Assembly (NCBI GenBank): GCA_000435675.1 | Contig: FR895147.1 | Coordinates: 55,597 to 76,744 of the forward strand | DNA: 21,148 nt | Reading direction: 5' to 3' | Source: Eggerthella sp. CAG:298 | GTDB lineage: Bacteria > Actinomycetota > Coriobacteriia > Coriobacteriales > Eggerthellaceae | In this document: positions 1 to 6,815 of the stretch, piece after piece | How positions within the stretch are numbered: the first letter of the stretch is position 1 | Layout: each line of letters starts with the position of its first letter | Notes under the pieces: generated by a model | Databases searched by the model: none | What the model saw: only the letters and a program-made list of their open reading frames with translations | What the model was told of the DNA's origin: nothing | Program-made: the position numbers and the translations under genes

Positions 1-514
1 GGCAGACGCCGACCGGCCCGGCAAGCCGAGCCGCTTCCCCTGCGTGCGGAGTGAGCACGGTCGTGCGCATCTTCTCGCCACGTTTCTTGAGCGCTTTTCG
101 TCCTTCTTGCTGAGCCGCGAAAGAAAGCGCTCCGCCATCGAGCAACACGGGATGCGTGAGTTTCTTGAGCGAGCGCAAACAGAGCTTCTTTGCGTACACG
201 TCGTTCGCGTCGATGCCCGATCCTACGACCAGAGCACCAGGATGATCAGGCGAGATAAGGTGCGAAGGGACGCACTCTTCAAACGAGCGCACCACGAGCG
301 ATAGCCGCCATACCTGCAAGATGAAACGGTTCTCAGCCGCCGTGAAGACTTCGGTATACCCCGCACCCACATACTGGGATGCCCAGGAAGAAAGGCAGGC
401 AGCGCCTGGGTAGGGCTTCGAGCCTACGAGAAGCACGCACTTGCCGCGTGTGTATTTATTCGTATCGGGTTCGGGTAGCGGAATGGCTTTAGCTAGTTCG
501 AATGGAGCGAGCAT
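1..514 (-). CDS. nnrD: ADP-dependent NAD(P)H-hydrate dehydratase (YjeF C-terminal domain family), 3' end cut by window edge
   Basis: Minus-strand reading from an ATG at 514 stays open to base 1, giving about 171 residues of a protein that continues outside the window. The N-terminal part reads KYTRGKCVLLVGS followed by a YPGAACL stretch, the nucleotide-fold start of the YjeF C-terminal/ribokinase-like family. Further on come LDGGALSF and VLTPHAGEAARL, the family's typical LDADAL and LTPHPGE signatures. The enzyme dehydrates damaged NAD(P)H hydrates using ADP or ATP. It appears to lack the N-terminal epimerase half found in bifunctional Nnr proteins, since the ATG sits directly before the dehydratase domain. 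An AGGAAG ribosome binding site lies 5-6 nt upstream and a consensus TATAAT lies at 552-547. It follows acpS, a common acpS-yjeF association in Gram-positive bacteria. Confidence 0.85.
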   Translation of the reverse strand, partial: MLAPFELAKAIPLPEPDTNKYTRGKCVLLVGSKPYPGAACLSSWASQYVGAGYTEVFTAAENRFILQVWRLSLVVRSFEECVPSHLISPDHPGALVVGSGIDANDVYAKKLCLRSLKKLTHPVLLDGGALSFAAQQEGRKALKKRGEKMRTTVLTPHAGEAARLAGPVGVC

Positions 515-546
515 GGATCTTCCTATCGTTTTGTAGCAGCAAGAAG

Positions 547-552
547 ATTATA
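547..552 (-). promoter_or_regulatory. Putative -10 box for the NAD(P)H-hydrate dehydratase gene
   Basis: A perfect TATAAT on the minus strand lies about 33 nt before the ATG at 514, in the 101-nt gap after acpS. Upstream there is only a weak -35 (GCTTGC at 17 nt or TTGCTG at 15 nt spacing), so this is a candidate rather than a firm promoter. Confidence 0.45.
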
Positions 553-615
553 GTTCATAGCATCCAGCAGCAAGCCGATTTATAGCGTGTCGTAAGAAAG
601 CCCGATGCGCGATCG

Positions 616-1188
616 CTAGAGCTCATCGAGCATCGAACGGACCTCTTTGAACTGGCGGTGAAGGTCCTGCAGCGGATCAACCTTCTCGACCTTCTCCTCT
701 GGCTCGTTCATGAGTGCAAGCGCACAGGCCACCGCATCGTCCTGCGTATAGGAAAGCGAGAGCGGGATGTCCTTGATGCCCAGCTCAGCCGCTTTCTCTT
801 CGGCACGGCGATAAAGCTTCACCTGTGGTTTGCCCTTGGCGGTGATCACCACTTCAACATCGCGCGGACCAATGCCTTCAGAAAAGCCCGTGCCGAGCGC
901 TTTGAGGACTGCCTCTTTGGCCGCGAATCGCGTGGCGTAATGACATTCAGGGCGCGCCTTCTTGTCGCAATAGGCCTGCTCGTCCTCGGAGAAGATGCGC
1001 GTTTTGAAGCGCGGAGTGCGCTCGAGAATTGCTCTCATACGCTCGATCTCGACGATATCGACGCCGATCGAATGCGGGCTTTCCAAGTGGATGCTCTCAT
1101 CGAAATCGCGCGCGATCGCTTCAGCCGCGGCACTGGAGTTCTCGGCTGCTTCCTCCCCGCCAGTCGGTTGTGCTTCAGTGTTCACCAT
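616..1188 (-). CDS. acpS: Holo-[acyl-carrier-protein] synthase (AcpS) with N- and C-terminal extensions
   Basis: AcpS transfers 4'-phosphopantetheine from CoA to the serine of acyl carrier protein. The core is recognisable from SIGVDIVEIERMR (metal-binding Asp) through RFAAKEAVLKALG (catalytic Glu/Lys helix) to the LSLSYTQDDAVACALAL end of the fold. I start it at the ATG at 1188, 11 nt after the glmS stop codon. An earlier in-frame ATG would lie inside glmS. The 190-aa product is longer than the usual 120-130 residues. About 40 acidic, Ala/Glu-rich residues precede the core and about 27 charged residues follow it, both probably disordered. It lies between glmS and the NAD(P)H-hydrate dehydratase gene on the same strand, so an operon is likely. 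Its probable substrate, ACP, is encoded at 10568-10792. Confidence 0.9.
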   Translation of the reverse strand: MVNTEAQPTGGEEAAENSSAAAEAIARDFDESIHLESPHSIGVDIVEIERMRAILERTPRFKTRIFSEDEQAYCDKKARPECHYATRFAAKEAVLKALGTGFSEGIGPRDVEVVITAKGKPQVKLYRRAEEKAAELGIKDIPLSLSYTQDDAVACALALMNEPEEKVEKVDPLQDLHRQFKEVRSMLDEL

Positions 1189-1199
1189 AAAAACGCCCA

Positions 1200-3023
1200 C
1201 TACTCGACCGTAACCGATTTTGCGAGGTTGCGCGGCTGGTCGACATCGCAACCGCGATTGACCGCTACCGCACGAGCAAGCAGCTGCAGCGGCACACTTG
1301 CCGTAATGGGCATGAAGGTATCACGTACGCGTGGGATATAGATGACCTTGTCGGCGACCTTCTTGATGTCGGTATCGCCCTCCGTGGCGATGGCGATGAT
1401 GGTCGCACCGCGCGTTTTCGATTCTTCCAAGTTCGAGATCGTCTTCTCGTACGTAGGACTTTGCGTGGCTACCGCAACGATCGGGAATCCATCCTCGATA
1501 AGCGCGATCGGTCCATGCTTCATCTCGCCTGCTGGATAAGCCTCAGCATGCACGTAGGATATCTCTTTCATCTTGAGCGCACCTTCATAGCACGTAACCG
1601 ATGCTAAGCCACGGCCAATATAGAACGCAGAGGTCTTCCCTTCGAAGAGCTCTGCCGCTTCTTCGATAGCTTCGGTATTCTCGAGAATCTCTTCTATCTG
1701 CTCAGCCGTATCAGCAAGTTCAGAGAAGAGCATGCGTGTTTGTGCGAGGTTGAGCTTGCCTTTCACGCGCCCGAGCATGAGCGCCATGAGCGTAAGGCTC
1801 ACCACCTGGCCGATGAACGACTTCGTCGAGGCGACCGCTATCTCCTTGTTCGCCTTCGTGTAGATGACCCCATCCGACTCGCGCGCAACCGGCGAACCGA
1901 TCACGTTCGTGATGCCGAACACCTTCGCTCCGCGAATGCGCGCATCGCGAATAGCCGCGAGCGTATCAGCGGTCTCGCCCGACTGCGACACCGCCACCAC
2001 CAGCGTGGTGGGCGTGATGATAGGGTTGCGATAGCGGAACTCGGAAGCCACTTCTACTTCAGTTGGAATACGTGCCCAAGTTTCGATCAAGCTTTTCGCG
2101 ATAAGGCCGGCATGATAGCTCGTGCCGCACCCGATGATGTAGACACGATCGACGAAGTTCAGCTCCTGTCGTGTGAGGCTCAGCTCATCGATCACGATCT
2201 CCTGGTCCGTTAGGCGCCCTGCGAGCGTATCACGCACCACGCGTGGCTGCTCATGGATCTCTTTGAGCATGAAATCAGGATAGCCGCCGCGCTCGGCCAC
2301 ATCGATATCCCAATCAATATGCGTAACTTCTGGCTCGATCTCTTTGCCGAAGCGGTCGTAATAGGTAACGCCTTCAGGCGTAGCAAGAGCGAACTGATTG
2401 TCCTCAAGGATGACCACATCGCGCGTGGCGCGCACGAGCGCCACGATATCGGATGCCACATAGCTTCCCGTGCTATCGCAGCCGACAACGATAGGAGAAT
2501 CCTTGCGTGTGATGACCATCTTCCCCGGTTCATCCGTGCAGATGACCGCAATACCATAAGCGCCCGTAAGCAGCGAAGAGGCTTTCTGCACCGCTTCGAG
2601 CAGATCGCCCCGATAGAAATCTTCCACCAGGTGCGCGACCACTTCAGTATCGGTATCGGATGAGAAGACGTGCCCTTTCAGCACGAGGTCTTCGCGCAGT
2701 TCATTGAAGTTCTCGATGATGCCATTGTGAACCACAGCGATATTGTTCGAACAGCTCGTGTGGGGGTGCGCATTGCGCTCACTTGGCGCACCATGCGTTG
2801 CCCAGCGTGTGTGGCCAATGCCGCACGTGCCCAAGCAATCATCCGCACCCAGCGCTGCGACCAGTTCGGCAACCTTGCCCTGCCTGCGCACGACCTCTAT
2901 TTCTTTGCCATTGAATACAGCGATGCCCGCCGAATCATAGCCTCGATATTCAAGATGCTGAAGGCCATCGATCAGGATGTCCTTAGCCTGCTGCGTTCCG
3001 GTGTAACCGACGATTCCACACAT
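1200..3023 (-). CDS. glmS: Glutamine--fructose-6-phosphate aminotransferase (isomerizing)
   Basis: GlmS makes glucosamine-6-phosphate from fructose-6-phosphate and glutamine, the first step toward UDP-GlcNAc and cell wall. The start is the ATG at 3023, with AAAGGAG about 10 nt upstream. It gives MCGIVGYTG, so Cys2 becomes the N-terminal nucleophile of the class II glutamine amidotransferase domain after Met removal. The family's HTRWATHG, NGIIEN and SSDTDTE motifs follow. Two SIS sugar-isomerase domains are seen next (GCGTSYHA, SQSGETADTLAA, then GRGLASVTCYEGALKMKEISYVHAEAY), and the protein ends in the conserved LAKSVTVE. At 607 aa it matches the normal family length. A longer reading to 3116 is open but has no ribosome binding site support. 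The 5' region is short and I see no glmS ribozyme core in it. Confidence 0.97.
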   Translation of the reverse strand: MCGIVGYTGTQQAKDILIDGLQHLEYRGYDSAGIAVFNGKEIEVVRRQGKVAELVAALGADDCLGTCGIGHTRWATHGAPSERNAHPHTSCSNNIAVVHNGIIENFNELREDLVLKGHVFSSDTDTEVVAHLVEDFYRGDLLEAVQKASSLLTGAYGIAVICTDEPGKMVITRKDSPIVVGCDSTGSYVASDIVALVRATRDVVILEDNQFALATPEGVTYYDRFGKEIEPEVTHIDWDIDVAERGGYPDFMLKEIHEQPRVVRDTLAGRLTDQEIVIDELSLTRQELNFVDRVYIIGCGTSYHAGLIAKSLIETWARIPTEVEVASEFRYRNPIITPTTLVVAVSQSGETADTLAAIRDARIRGAKVFGITNVIGSPVARESDGVIYTKANKEIAVASTKSFIGQVVSLTLMALMLGRVKGKLNLAQTRMLFSELADTAEQIEEILENTEAIEEAAELFEGKTSAFYIGRGLASVTCYEGALKMKEISYVHAEAYPAGEMKHGPIALIEDGFPIVAVATQSPTYEKTISNLEESKTRGATIIAIATEGDTDIKKVADKVIYIPRVRDTFMPITASVPLQLLARAVAVNRGCDVDQPRNLAKSVTVE

Positions 3024-3058
3024 GCAGTAGTCTCCTTTAGTTCTGCGTTGATGAGGAT

Positions 3059-3064
3059 ATTCTA
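3059..3064 (-). promoter_or_regulatory. glmS: Possible -10 box for glmS-acpS
   Basis: TAGAAT on the minus strand sits 35 nt before the glmS ATG and downstream of the terminator at 3122-3157, where a promoter is expected. No good -35 box is visible at 16-18 nt, so the call is weak. Confidence 0.3.
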
Positions 3065-3121
3065 CAATACTCACACCAGACATTGCACCGTGCGCCACTT
3101 GAGCGTCGCTCTGCACACGAC

Positions 3122-3157
3122 AAAAGAAAGAGAAGCCGCAACAAAGCAGCTTCTCTT
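3122..3157 (-). terminator. Intrinsic terminator at the end of the infC operon
   Basis: On the minus strand AAGAGAAGC (3157-3149) pairs with GCTTCTCTT (3136-3128). Three further inner pairs (TGC/GCG, one of them G-U) make a 12-bp stem with a TTTGTT loop, followed by a T-rich stretch ending TTTTG. It lies 36 nt after the trigger-factor-like gene and separates that operon from glmS. Confidence 0.85.
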
Positions 3158-3192
3158 CATAAAACCTTGATGAATTCGGTGCAGAAACGCGC

Positions 3193-4257
3193 TTATGCTT
3201 CGCGCTCCTCCACCGTGATCTTGGCGTTATCCATAGCCCAGTTGGCAGCCTTCATGCGCGAAGCGCCTTCCTTGAGCAGGAATGCACGACCAGCATTCTG
3301 AAGCTGATCGAACACCTCTTCCTCCTGACCAGGAGCCATTGCACTAAGAGCATGCTTCAGATCGTCGACTTCAAGCTCAAGGCCTTCATGGCGGAAGATC
3401 GCATCGAACACGAACCCGTTGATGAGCTGAGCTTCTGCCTGCGCGGCAAGCGAAGCACGGATCTGCTTCTCATCGGTCTTCTGCTCGAGCATGAAATCCA
3501 TGAGCGTCTTGCCCTGCTGAGCAAGCTCCATCTTGAAGCCTTCGAGCATATCGGTGGTCATCGCGTCGACCATCTTGGGTGAGACTTCGCCATCGAAGCG
3601 CTTCGCCCACTCTGCCATGACCGCGTTCGCCTTGGCAGAATCGAGCTGCTCTTCCTTGACCTTTTCCGAAGTTGCACGGAACTGCTTGCGCAGCTCTTCG
3701 ACCGTGGTAACGCCCATGCCCTTGAGGTTGGTCTCGACCCATTCGTCGGTGACTTCGGGAATGATGGTCTCTTCTTCGCCTGTTTCAGGATCGACCTTCA
3801 CCGTAGCGAACTGGCTCGCGAGCATATGCATCTGCATATCGATATCCTGCTCGGTAACATCGAGCGGAGCGAGCACGGTGACCTCGACCGGATCGTAGCT
3901 GGTAAGCTCGAATTCGGGCTTTGGCAGGATGGTCACGTTGAATGTGAATTCCTTACCCTCAACAGGATCCGATTCCGCGTCGACGCTCGAAGAGGTCATC
4001 GGGATGATGTTCTCCTGATCGAGTGCGAACGGAATAAGATAGCTGATGACCGCAGAAGAAACCGCATCGCGCGCCTCTTCAGGGCTCATCGCGTTATAGA
4101 TCTTCTGCAGTGCGGTTTCGCCTTCGAGGCTCCTCAGCTGGAACTGATCGATGAACACATCAAGACCATCAGTGAAGGCTTTATCGACTTCCTCGGGCGA
4201 TGCCGTGATGGAAAGTTCGAGTTCGCCGTTTTCCTCTTTGACCTTTTCGACCTTCAT
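3193..4257 (-). CDS. Trigger-factor-like protein lacking the PPIase domain
   Basis: The layout resembles trigger factor: an N-terminal domain (MKVEKVKEENGELELSIT to about residue 115, with EFTFNVTILPKPEFEL at 103-118) and the helical C-terminal chaperone arms (residues ~165-354). Canonical trigger factors are about 430-450 aa with an FKBP-type PPIase domain between these parts. Here the sequence passes from ATVKVDPETG (151-160) straight to PEVTDEWVETNLKG, so that domain is missing, giving 354 aa. The ribosome-docking loop signature GFRxGxxP is also absent: the equivalent place reads FQLRSLEGETAL. The start ATG overlaps the rplT stop in TAATG, implying translational coupling. It is the last gene before a strong terminator. 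It is probably a chaperone-like paralogue of Tig. Whether it binds ribosomes is unknown. Confidence 0.8.
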   Translation of the reverse strand: MKVEKVKEENGELELSITASPEEVDKAFTDGLDVFIDQFQLRSLEGETALQKIYNAMSPEEARDAVSSAVISYLIPFALDQENIIPMTSSSVDAESDPVEGKEFTFNVTILPKPEFELTSYDPVEVTVLAPLDVTEQDIDMQMHMLASQFATVKVDPETGEEETIIPEVTDEWVETNLKGMGVTTVEELRKQFRATSEKVKEEQLDSAKANAVMAEWAKRFDGEVSPKMVDAMTTDMLEGFKMELAQQGKTLMDFMLEQKTDEKQIRASLAAQAEAQLINGFVFDAIFRHEGLELEVDDLKHALSAMAPGQEEEVFDQLQNAGRAFLLKEGASRMKAANWAMDNAKITVEEREA

Positions 4258-4628
4258 TACTTGGCCTGCTTAACAGAGGTTGCTTCTTTAGCGATCTCAG
4301 CAAGAGCAGCGAATGCCTGAGGATCGTTGATCGCCATGTCGGAGAGCACCTTACGGTCGAGCTCGACACCGGCATTCTTGAGGCCGTTCATGAACACGGA
4401 GTAAGAAAGGCCGTTGGTGCGGGCAGCGGCGTTGATGCGGGTGATCCACAAACGACGGATCTCGCGCTTCTTGGTGCGACGATCGCGATAGGCATACTGG
4501 AGCGAATGCTGGACCTGCTCTTTAGCAGCGCGATAGGAACGGGACTTTGCACCGTAATAACCCTTTGCACGGTTGAGAACGGTATGACGCTTTTTATGTG
4601 CGGAAACGGCACGTTTTACACGAGGCAT
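4257..4628 (-). CDS. rplT: 50S ribosomal protein L20
   Basis: L20 is an assembly protein of the large subunit and, in many bacteria, the autoregulator of its own infC-rpmI-rplT operon. The 123-aa product begins MPRVKRAVSAHKKR and contains KGYYGAKSRSYR and RLWITRINAAARTNGLSYS, all diagnostic of L20. Its length is close to the usual 117-120. The gene follows rpmI by 18 nt, and its TAA stop overlaps the next ATG (TAATG). Together with the long upstream leader, this makes L20-dependent control plausible but not shown. Confidence 0.97.
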   Translation of the reverse strand: MPRVKRAVSAHKKRHTVLNRAKGYYGAKSRSYRAAKEQVQHSLQYAYRDRRTKKREIRRLWITRINAAARTNGLSYSVFMNGLKNAGVELDRKVLSDMAINDPQAFAALAEIAKEATSVKQAK

Positions 4629-4646
4629 AACTGAATCCTCCCTTAC

Positions 4647-4844
4647 TTATCGAAGACCGAGATTGCGTGCGATTACTTTTTTGTCAGCAGCAGAAACTTC
4701 GGTCTCGTGACGGAAATTACGCTTACGCTTCTGACTCTTTTTCGTCATGATGTGAGACTTATACGCCTTAGCACGCATGATCTTGCCAGATCCAGTTACG
4801 CGAAAACGCTTCGCGGTACCAGAATGAGTCTTCATTTTAGGCAT
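4647..4844 (-). CDS. rpmI: 50S ribosomal protein L35
   Basis: A 65-aa basic protein, MPKMKTHSGTAKRFRVTGSGK, followed by AKAYKSHIMTKKSQKRKRNFR and ending in RNLGLR. This is typical L35 in sequence and length. It belongs to the large ribosomal subunit. Its ATG overlaps the infC stop codon in TAATG, so translation of L35 is probably coupled to IF-3. Gene order infC-rpmI-rplT is the classic conserved operon. Confidence 0.97.
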   Translation of the reverse strand: MPKMKTHSGTAKRFRVTGSGKIMRAKAYKSHIMTKKSQKRKRNFRHETEVSAADKKVIARNLGLR

Positions 4845-5401
4845 TATTCATCCTCTCCTTTTTCATCTTTCTTGTTCTTCTTCACCGTTGTGGGCAACGG
4901 AGCGATGAGCATGTGCATGTTGCGGCCTTCCATCTTCGGCTGGTTCTCGATGACCGCAACGTCTTTCAGATCGTCCGCCAGGCGCTCGAGAATGCTCAGC
5001 CCCTGTTCAGGATGAGACATCTCACGACCGCGGAACATGATCGTGATCTTGACCTTCGACCCTGCCTCGAGGAAGCGCAGCACGTGCTTCTTCTTCGTGG
5101 TGTAGTCGCCGATGTCGATCTTCGGGCGGAACTTCATTTCCTTAGTTTCGACCTTGCTCTGGTTCTTGCGCGCCTGCTTGGCCTTGATCGCCTGGTCGTA
5201 CTTGAACTTTCCATAGTCCATGATGCGACACACGGGCGGTTCAGCCTGCGGAGCGATCTCGACCAGGTCGTAGCCTTCGTCATCAGCGATGCGCTGAGCT
5301 TGCTCGACTGGGTAGATTCCCATCTGAGTTCCGTCATAGGCGATAAGACGACATTCCTTGGCACGGATCTCGTCGTTGAGCCTTGGTTCTTGGGCAGCTA
5401 T
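4844..5401 (-). CDS. infC: Translation initiation factor IF-3, apparent AUA start
   Basis: IF-3 binds the 30S subunit, keeps it apart from 50S and checks start-codon fidelity. The N-domain reads RLNDEIRAKECRLI and continues through DLVEIAPQAEPPVCRIMDYGKFKYDQ. The C-domain holds KFRPKIDIGDYTTKKKHVLRFL, VKITIMFRGREMSHPE and a lysine-rich tail. No ATG lies near the proper N-terminus. The only conventional codon, a GTG at 5410, directly abuts the AAGGAG Shine-Dalgarno sequence, with no spacing. The ATA at 5401 lies 7 nt after AGGAGGT and gives a 185-aa protein of normal size. I therefore start it there. IF-3 genes are known for rare AUU-type starts that allow autoregulation. If the GTG is used instead, the protein has three more residues. 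Confidence 0.93.
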   Translation of the reverse strand: MAAQEPRLNDEIRAKECRLIAYDGTQMGIYPVEQAQRIADDEGYDLVEIAPQAEPPVCRIMDYGKFKYDQAIKAKQARKNQSKVETKEMKFRPKIDIGDYTTKKKHVLRFLEAGSKVKITIMFRGREMSHPEQGLSILERLADDLKDVAVIENQPKMEGRNMHMLIAPLPTTVKKNKKDEKGEDE

Positions 5402-5578
5402 CGTGCCCACCTCCTTTTTCTTAACTTCTTCCTTGTGCGTAATTCACGTCTGAGCAAAACAAAAGCCCGCACACAGCAGGCCATAAGAATGTTCGTCCAA
5501 AGTGACGTTCTATTCGAATGACCCATCGGCGAAGTGCCGAACCAGGTGAAGGCGCATGCCTTACTTGTGTTTTACAGC
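5402..5578 (-). promoter_or_regulatory. infC operon leader with predicted hairpins
   Basis: The predicted transcript start near 5578 leaves about 175 nt before infC. Within it I see a TCGGC/GCCGA hairpin with an ACTTC loop, a CGTC/GACG stem flanked by AGAA/TTCT, and then the terminator-like hairpin at 5456-5482. This length and arrangement resemble the attenuation leaders known for infC-rpmI-rplT operons in other phyla. I cannot match it to a named RNA family. Confidence 0.55.
5456..5482 (-). terminator. Terminator-like hairpin in the infC leader (putative attenuator)
   Basis: On the minus strand GCCTGC (5481-5476) pairs with GCGGGC (5470-5465), one of the six pairs being U-G, around a TGTGT loop. 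TTTTGTTTTG follows. It lies downstream of the infC promoter and 55 nt before the start codon, so it should act on the infC transcript itself rather than on an upstream gene. Confidence 0.7.
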
Positions 5579-5584
5579 CTGTGC

Positions 5585-5613
5585 ATCATAGCACATGATG
5601 GCAGGAGTGCAAA
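5585..5613 (-). promoter_or_regulatory. Promoter of the infC-rpmI-rplT operon
   Basis: The minus strand shows TTTGCA (5613-5608), a 17-nt spacer, and TATGAT (5590-5585) preceded by TG-C, giving an extended -10 box. It lies just outside the upstream gene's stop codon at 5624, and predicted initiation is near 5578. Confidence 0.7.
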
Positions 5614-5623
5614 GGGCAGCTTC

Positions 5624-6385
5624 TTACGAAGCGGAGCTGATCGCCACCTCAACGGTGCGAACGGTCTTCGCGAGATTGTTCTCTTCGATCGCCTGGGCGT
5701 AGTCGTAGTCGAGCAACACACCCCAATCGAACGCATGCCCTGCTTCATCGGTGCCCGTACCGACGAACTGGAAGCGCTCTTCATCGATGGTCTTCCCCGT
5801 TGAATCGTAGTGCGCATACTCCTCTTTCTCAGGAGCGACCACCGGGTCTGGCACGATGCTCGTAAGCCCCGCGCCTTCGAGCAAACGCTCGATAAGATGC
5901 GCCTCGTTCACGATGCGATCGAATGGCAGCGTAGCGCAGGAAAGATCGTTGATGTTGATGCGGTAGCTCGCTGAAACCACCACGCCTGCCTTATCAAGAT
6001 AGAGATGCGTGAGCGCCATGCCCGTATCGATCGAAGCGCTCTCTTCGCCAAGGAGCACCGTAACTTCTTTGAGCCCTCCCGCGACAAGCTTCGGATCGCC
6101 ATCGATCTCCGCACCATGACCGATCTCGGTGAGCGCAGACGTAAGATCGAGCCCGATCAGCGCGCTCAGATCGACCACTTCGATGACATCGGTATCGTAG
6201 TAGCCTTCCTTTTCCGCTTCTTTGAGCGCTTTCTGCTCTGCTTCGACCTCGGCCTGAGCAGAATGCGAGGTGATCGTTGCGCTCGGCGTCAGAACGAGCA
6301 CGACCACGAGCACGGCGAGCACCGCCACGAGCGCCACGATCACGCCCACGAGCAGTTTGGTCATGTTCTTTTGGTCGCGTTTCAT
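5624..6385 (-). CDS. Hypothetical membrane-anchored extracytoplasmic protein
   Basis: I do not recognise this 253-aa protein. I start it at the ATG at 6385, 10 nt after the stop of the preceding gene, because upstream codons in the same frame are an out-of-frame shadow of that gene. It begins MKRDQKNMTK, then a strong hydrophobic segment at residues 11-32, consistent with a signal anchor or uncleaved signal peptide. A charged linker rich in Glu, Lys and Ala follows. The remaining ~190 residues are soluble, with alternating strands (VVVSASYRINI, RFQFVGTGTDE, FDWGVLLDYDY). The mature part is acidic, and no lipobox, catalytic motif or repeat is apparent. It is the third gene after the phosphohexomutase and probably shares its transcript. 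Confidence 0.75.
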   Translation of the reverse strand: MKRDQKNMTKLLVGVIVALVAVLAVLVVVLVLTPSATITSHSAQAEVEAEQKALKEAEKEGYYDTDVIEVVDLSALIGLDLTSALTEIGHGAEIDGDPKLVAGGLKEVTVLLGEESASIDTGMALTHLYLDKAGVVVSASYRININDLSCATLPFDRIVNEAHLIERLLEGAGLTSIVPDPVVAPEKEEYAHYDSTGKTIDEERFQFVGTGTDEAGHAFDWGVLLDYDYAQAIEENNLAKTVRTVEVAISSAS

Positions 6386-6395
6386 GAGAACAGTC

Positions 6396-6797
6396 CTACC
6401 TGAAGAAGTTGAAGTACACGAGGAACACCGCGATGAGCACGATGAGGCAAAGGACGATGACCGACTGCATACGACGATACGGAACGGGCTCTTCGTCCTC
6501 GGGCGCATCGGAGGTGAGCGTAGGTGCCTCTTCCTGAACAGGCTCTTCACCATGGCGCGCATCACGTTCGCGCATGGGCGCCTGCCCACCTGTGACCTCC
6601 GACAGATCCTCTGCTGGCACAGCAGCATCCGCTGTCGCAGCTGTTCTTCCTGCCGAAGAAACGCGGATGGTCTCTTCCCCATCTACGACCTGCGTGGTGG
6701 TGGTTACCCCCGCACGCTCTTCCACCTCGGTGGTCTCTACGAGCTCTTCACCCGTATCGAGCGAGATGAGCGAGTATTTCTGCTTCTCTTCTGCCAC
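6396..6797 (-). CDS. Hypothetical tail-anchored acidic membrane protein
   Basis: A 133-aa protein of unknown function. It starts at a GTG preceded by AAAGGA at suitable distance and lies 18 nt after the mutase gene. Residues 1-108 are polar and low-complexity, rich in Glu, Thr, Ala and Pro, and probably disordered. Residues 111-130 form one hydrophobic helix (QSVIVLCLIVLIAVFLVYFN), and only FFR follows. With no signal peptide, the likely topology is a cytoplasmic domain held by a C-terminal anchor. The following gene, 10 nt away, encodes a protein with an N-terminal anchor, so the two may form a membrane pair. That pairing is inferred only from adjacency. Confidence 0.75.
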   Translation of the reverse strand: MAEEKQKYSLISLDTGEELVETTEVEERAGVTTTTQVVDGEETIRVSSAGRTAATADAAVPAEDLSEVTGGQAPMRERDARHGEEPVQEEAPTLTSDAPEDEEPVPYRRMQSVIVLCLIVLIAVFLVYFNFFR

Positions 6798-6815
6798 TGC
6801 TGCATCCTTTGCGAA

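Noticed and set aside
3024..3120. Possible glmS ribozyme upstream of glmS
   Set aside because: The region is under 100 nt between terminator and ribosome binding site, and no ribozyme core or pseudoknot pattern could be seen.
6386..6682. N-terminal extension of the membrane-protein frame ending at 5624
   Set aside because: The Arg/Ser/Cys-rich sequence is an out-of-frame reading of the preceding gene. The real start is the ATG at 6385 before the hydrophobic segment.
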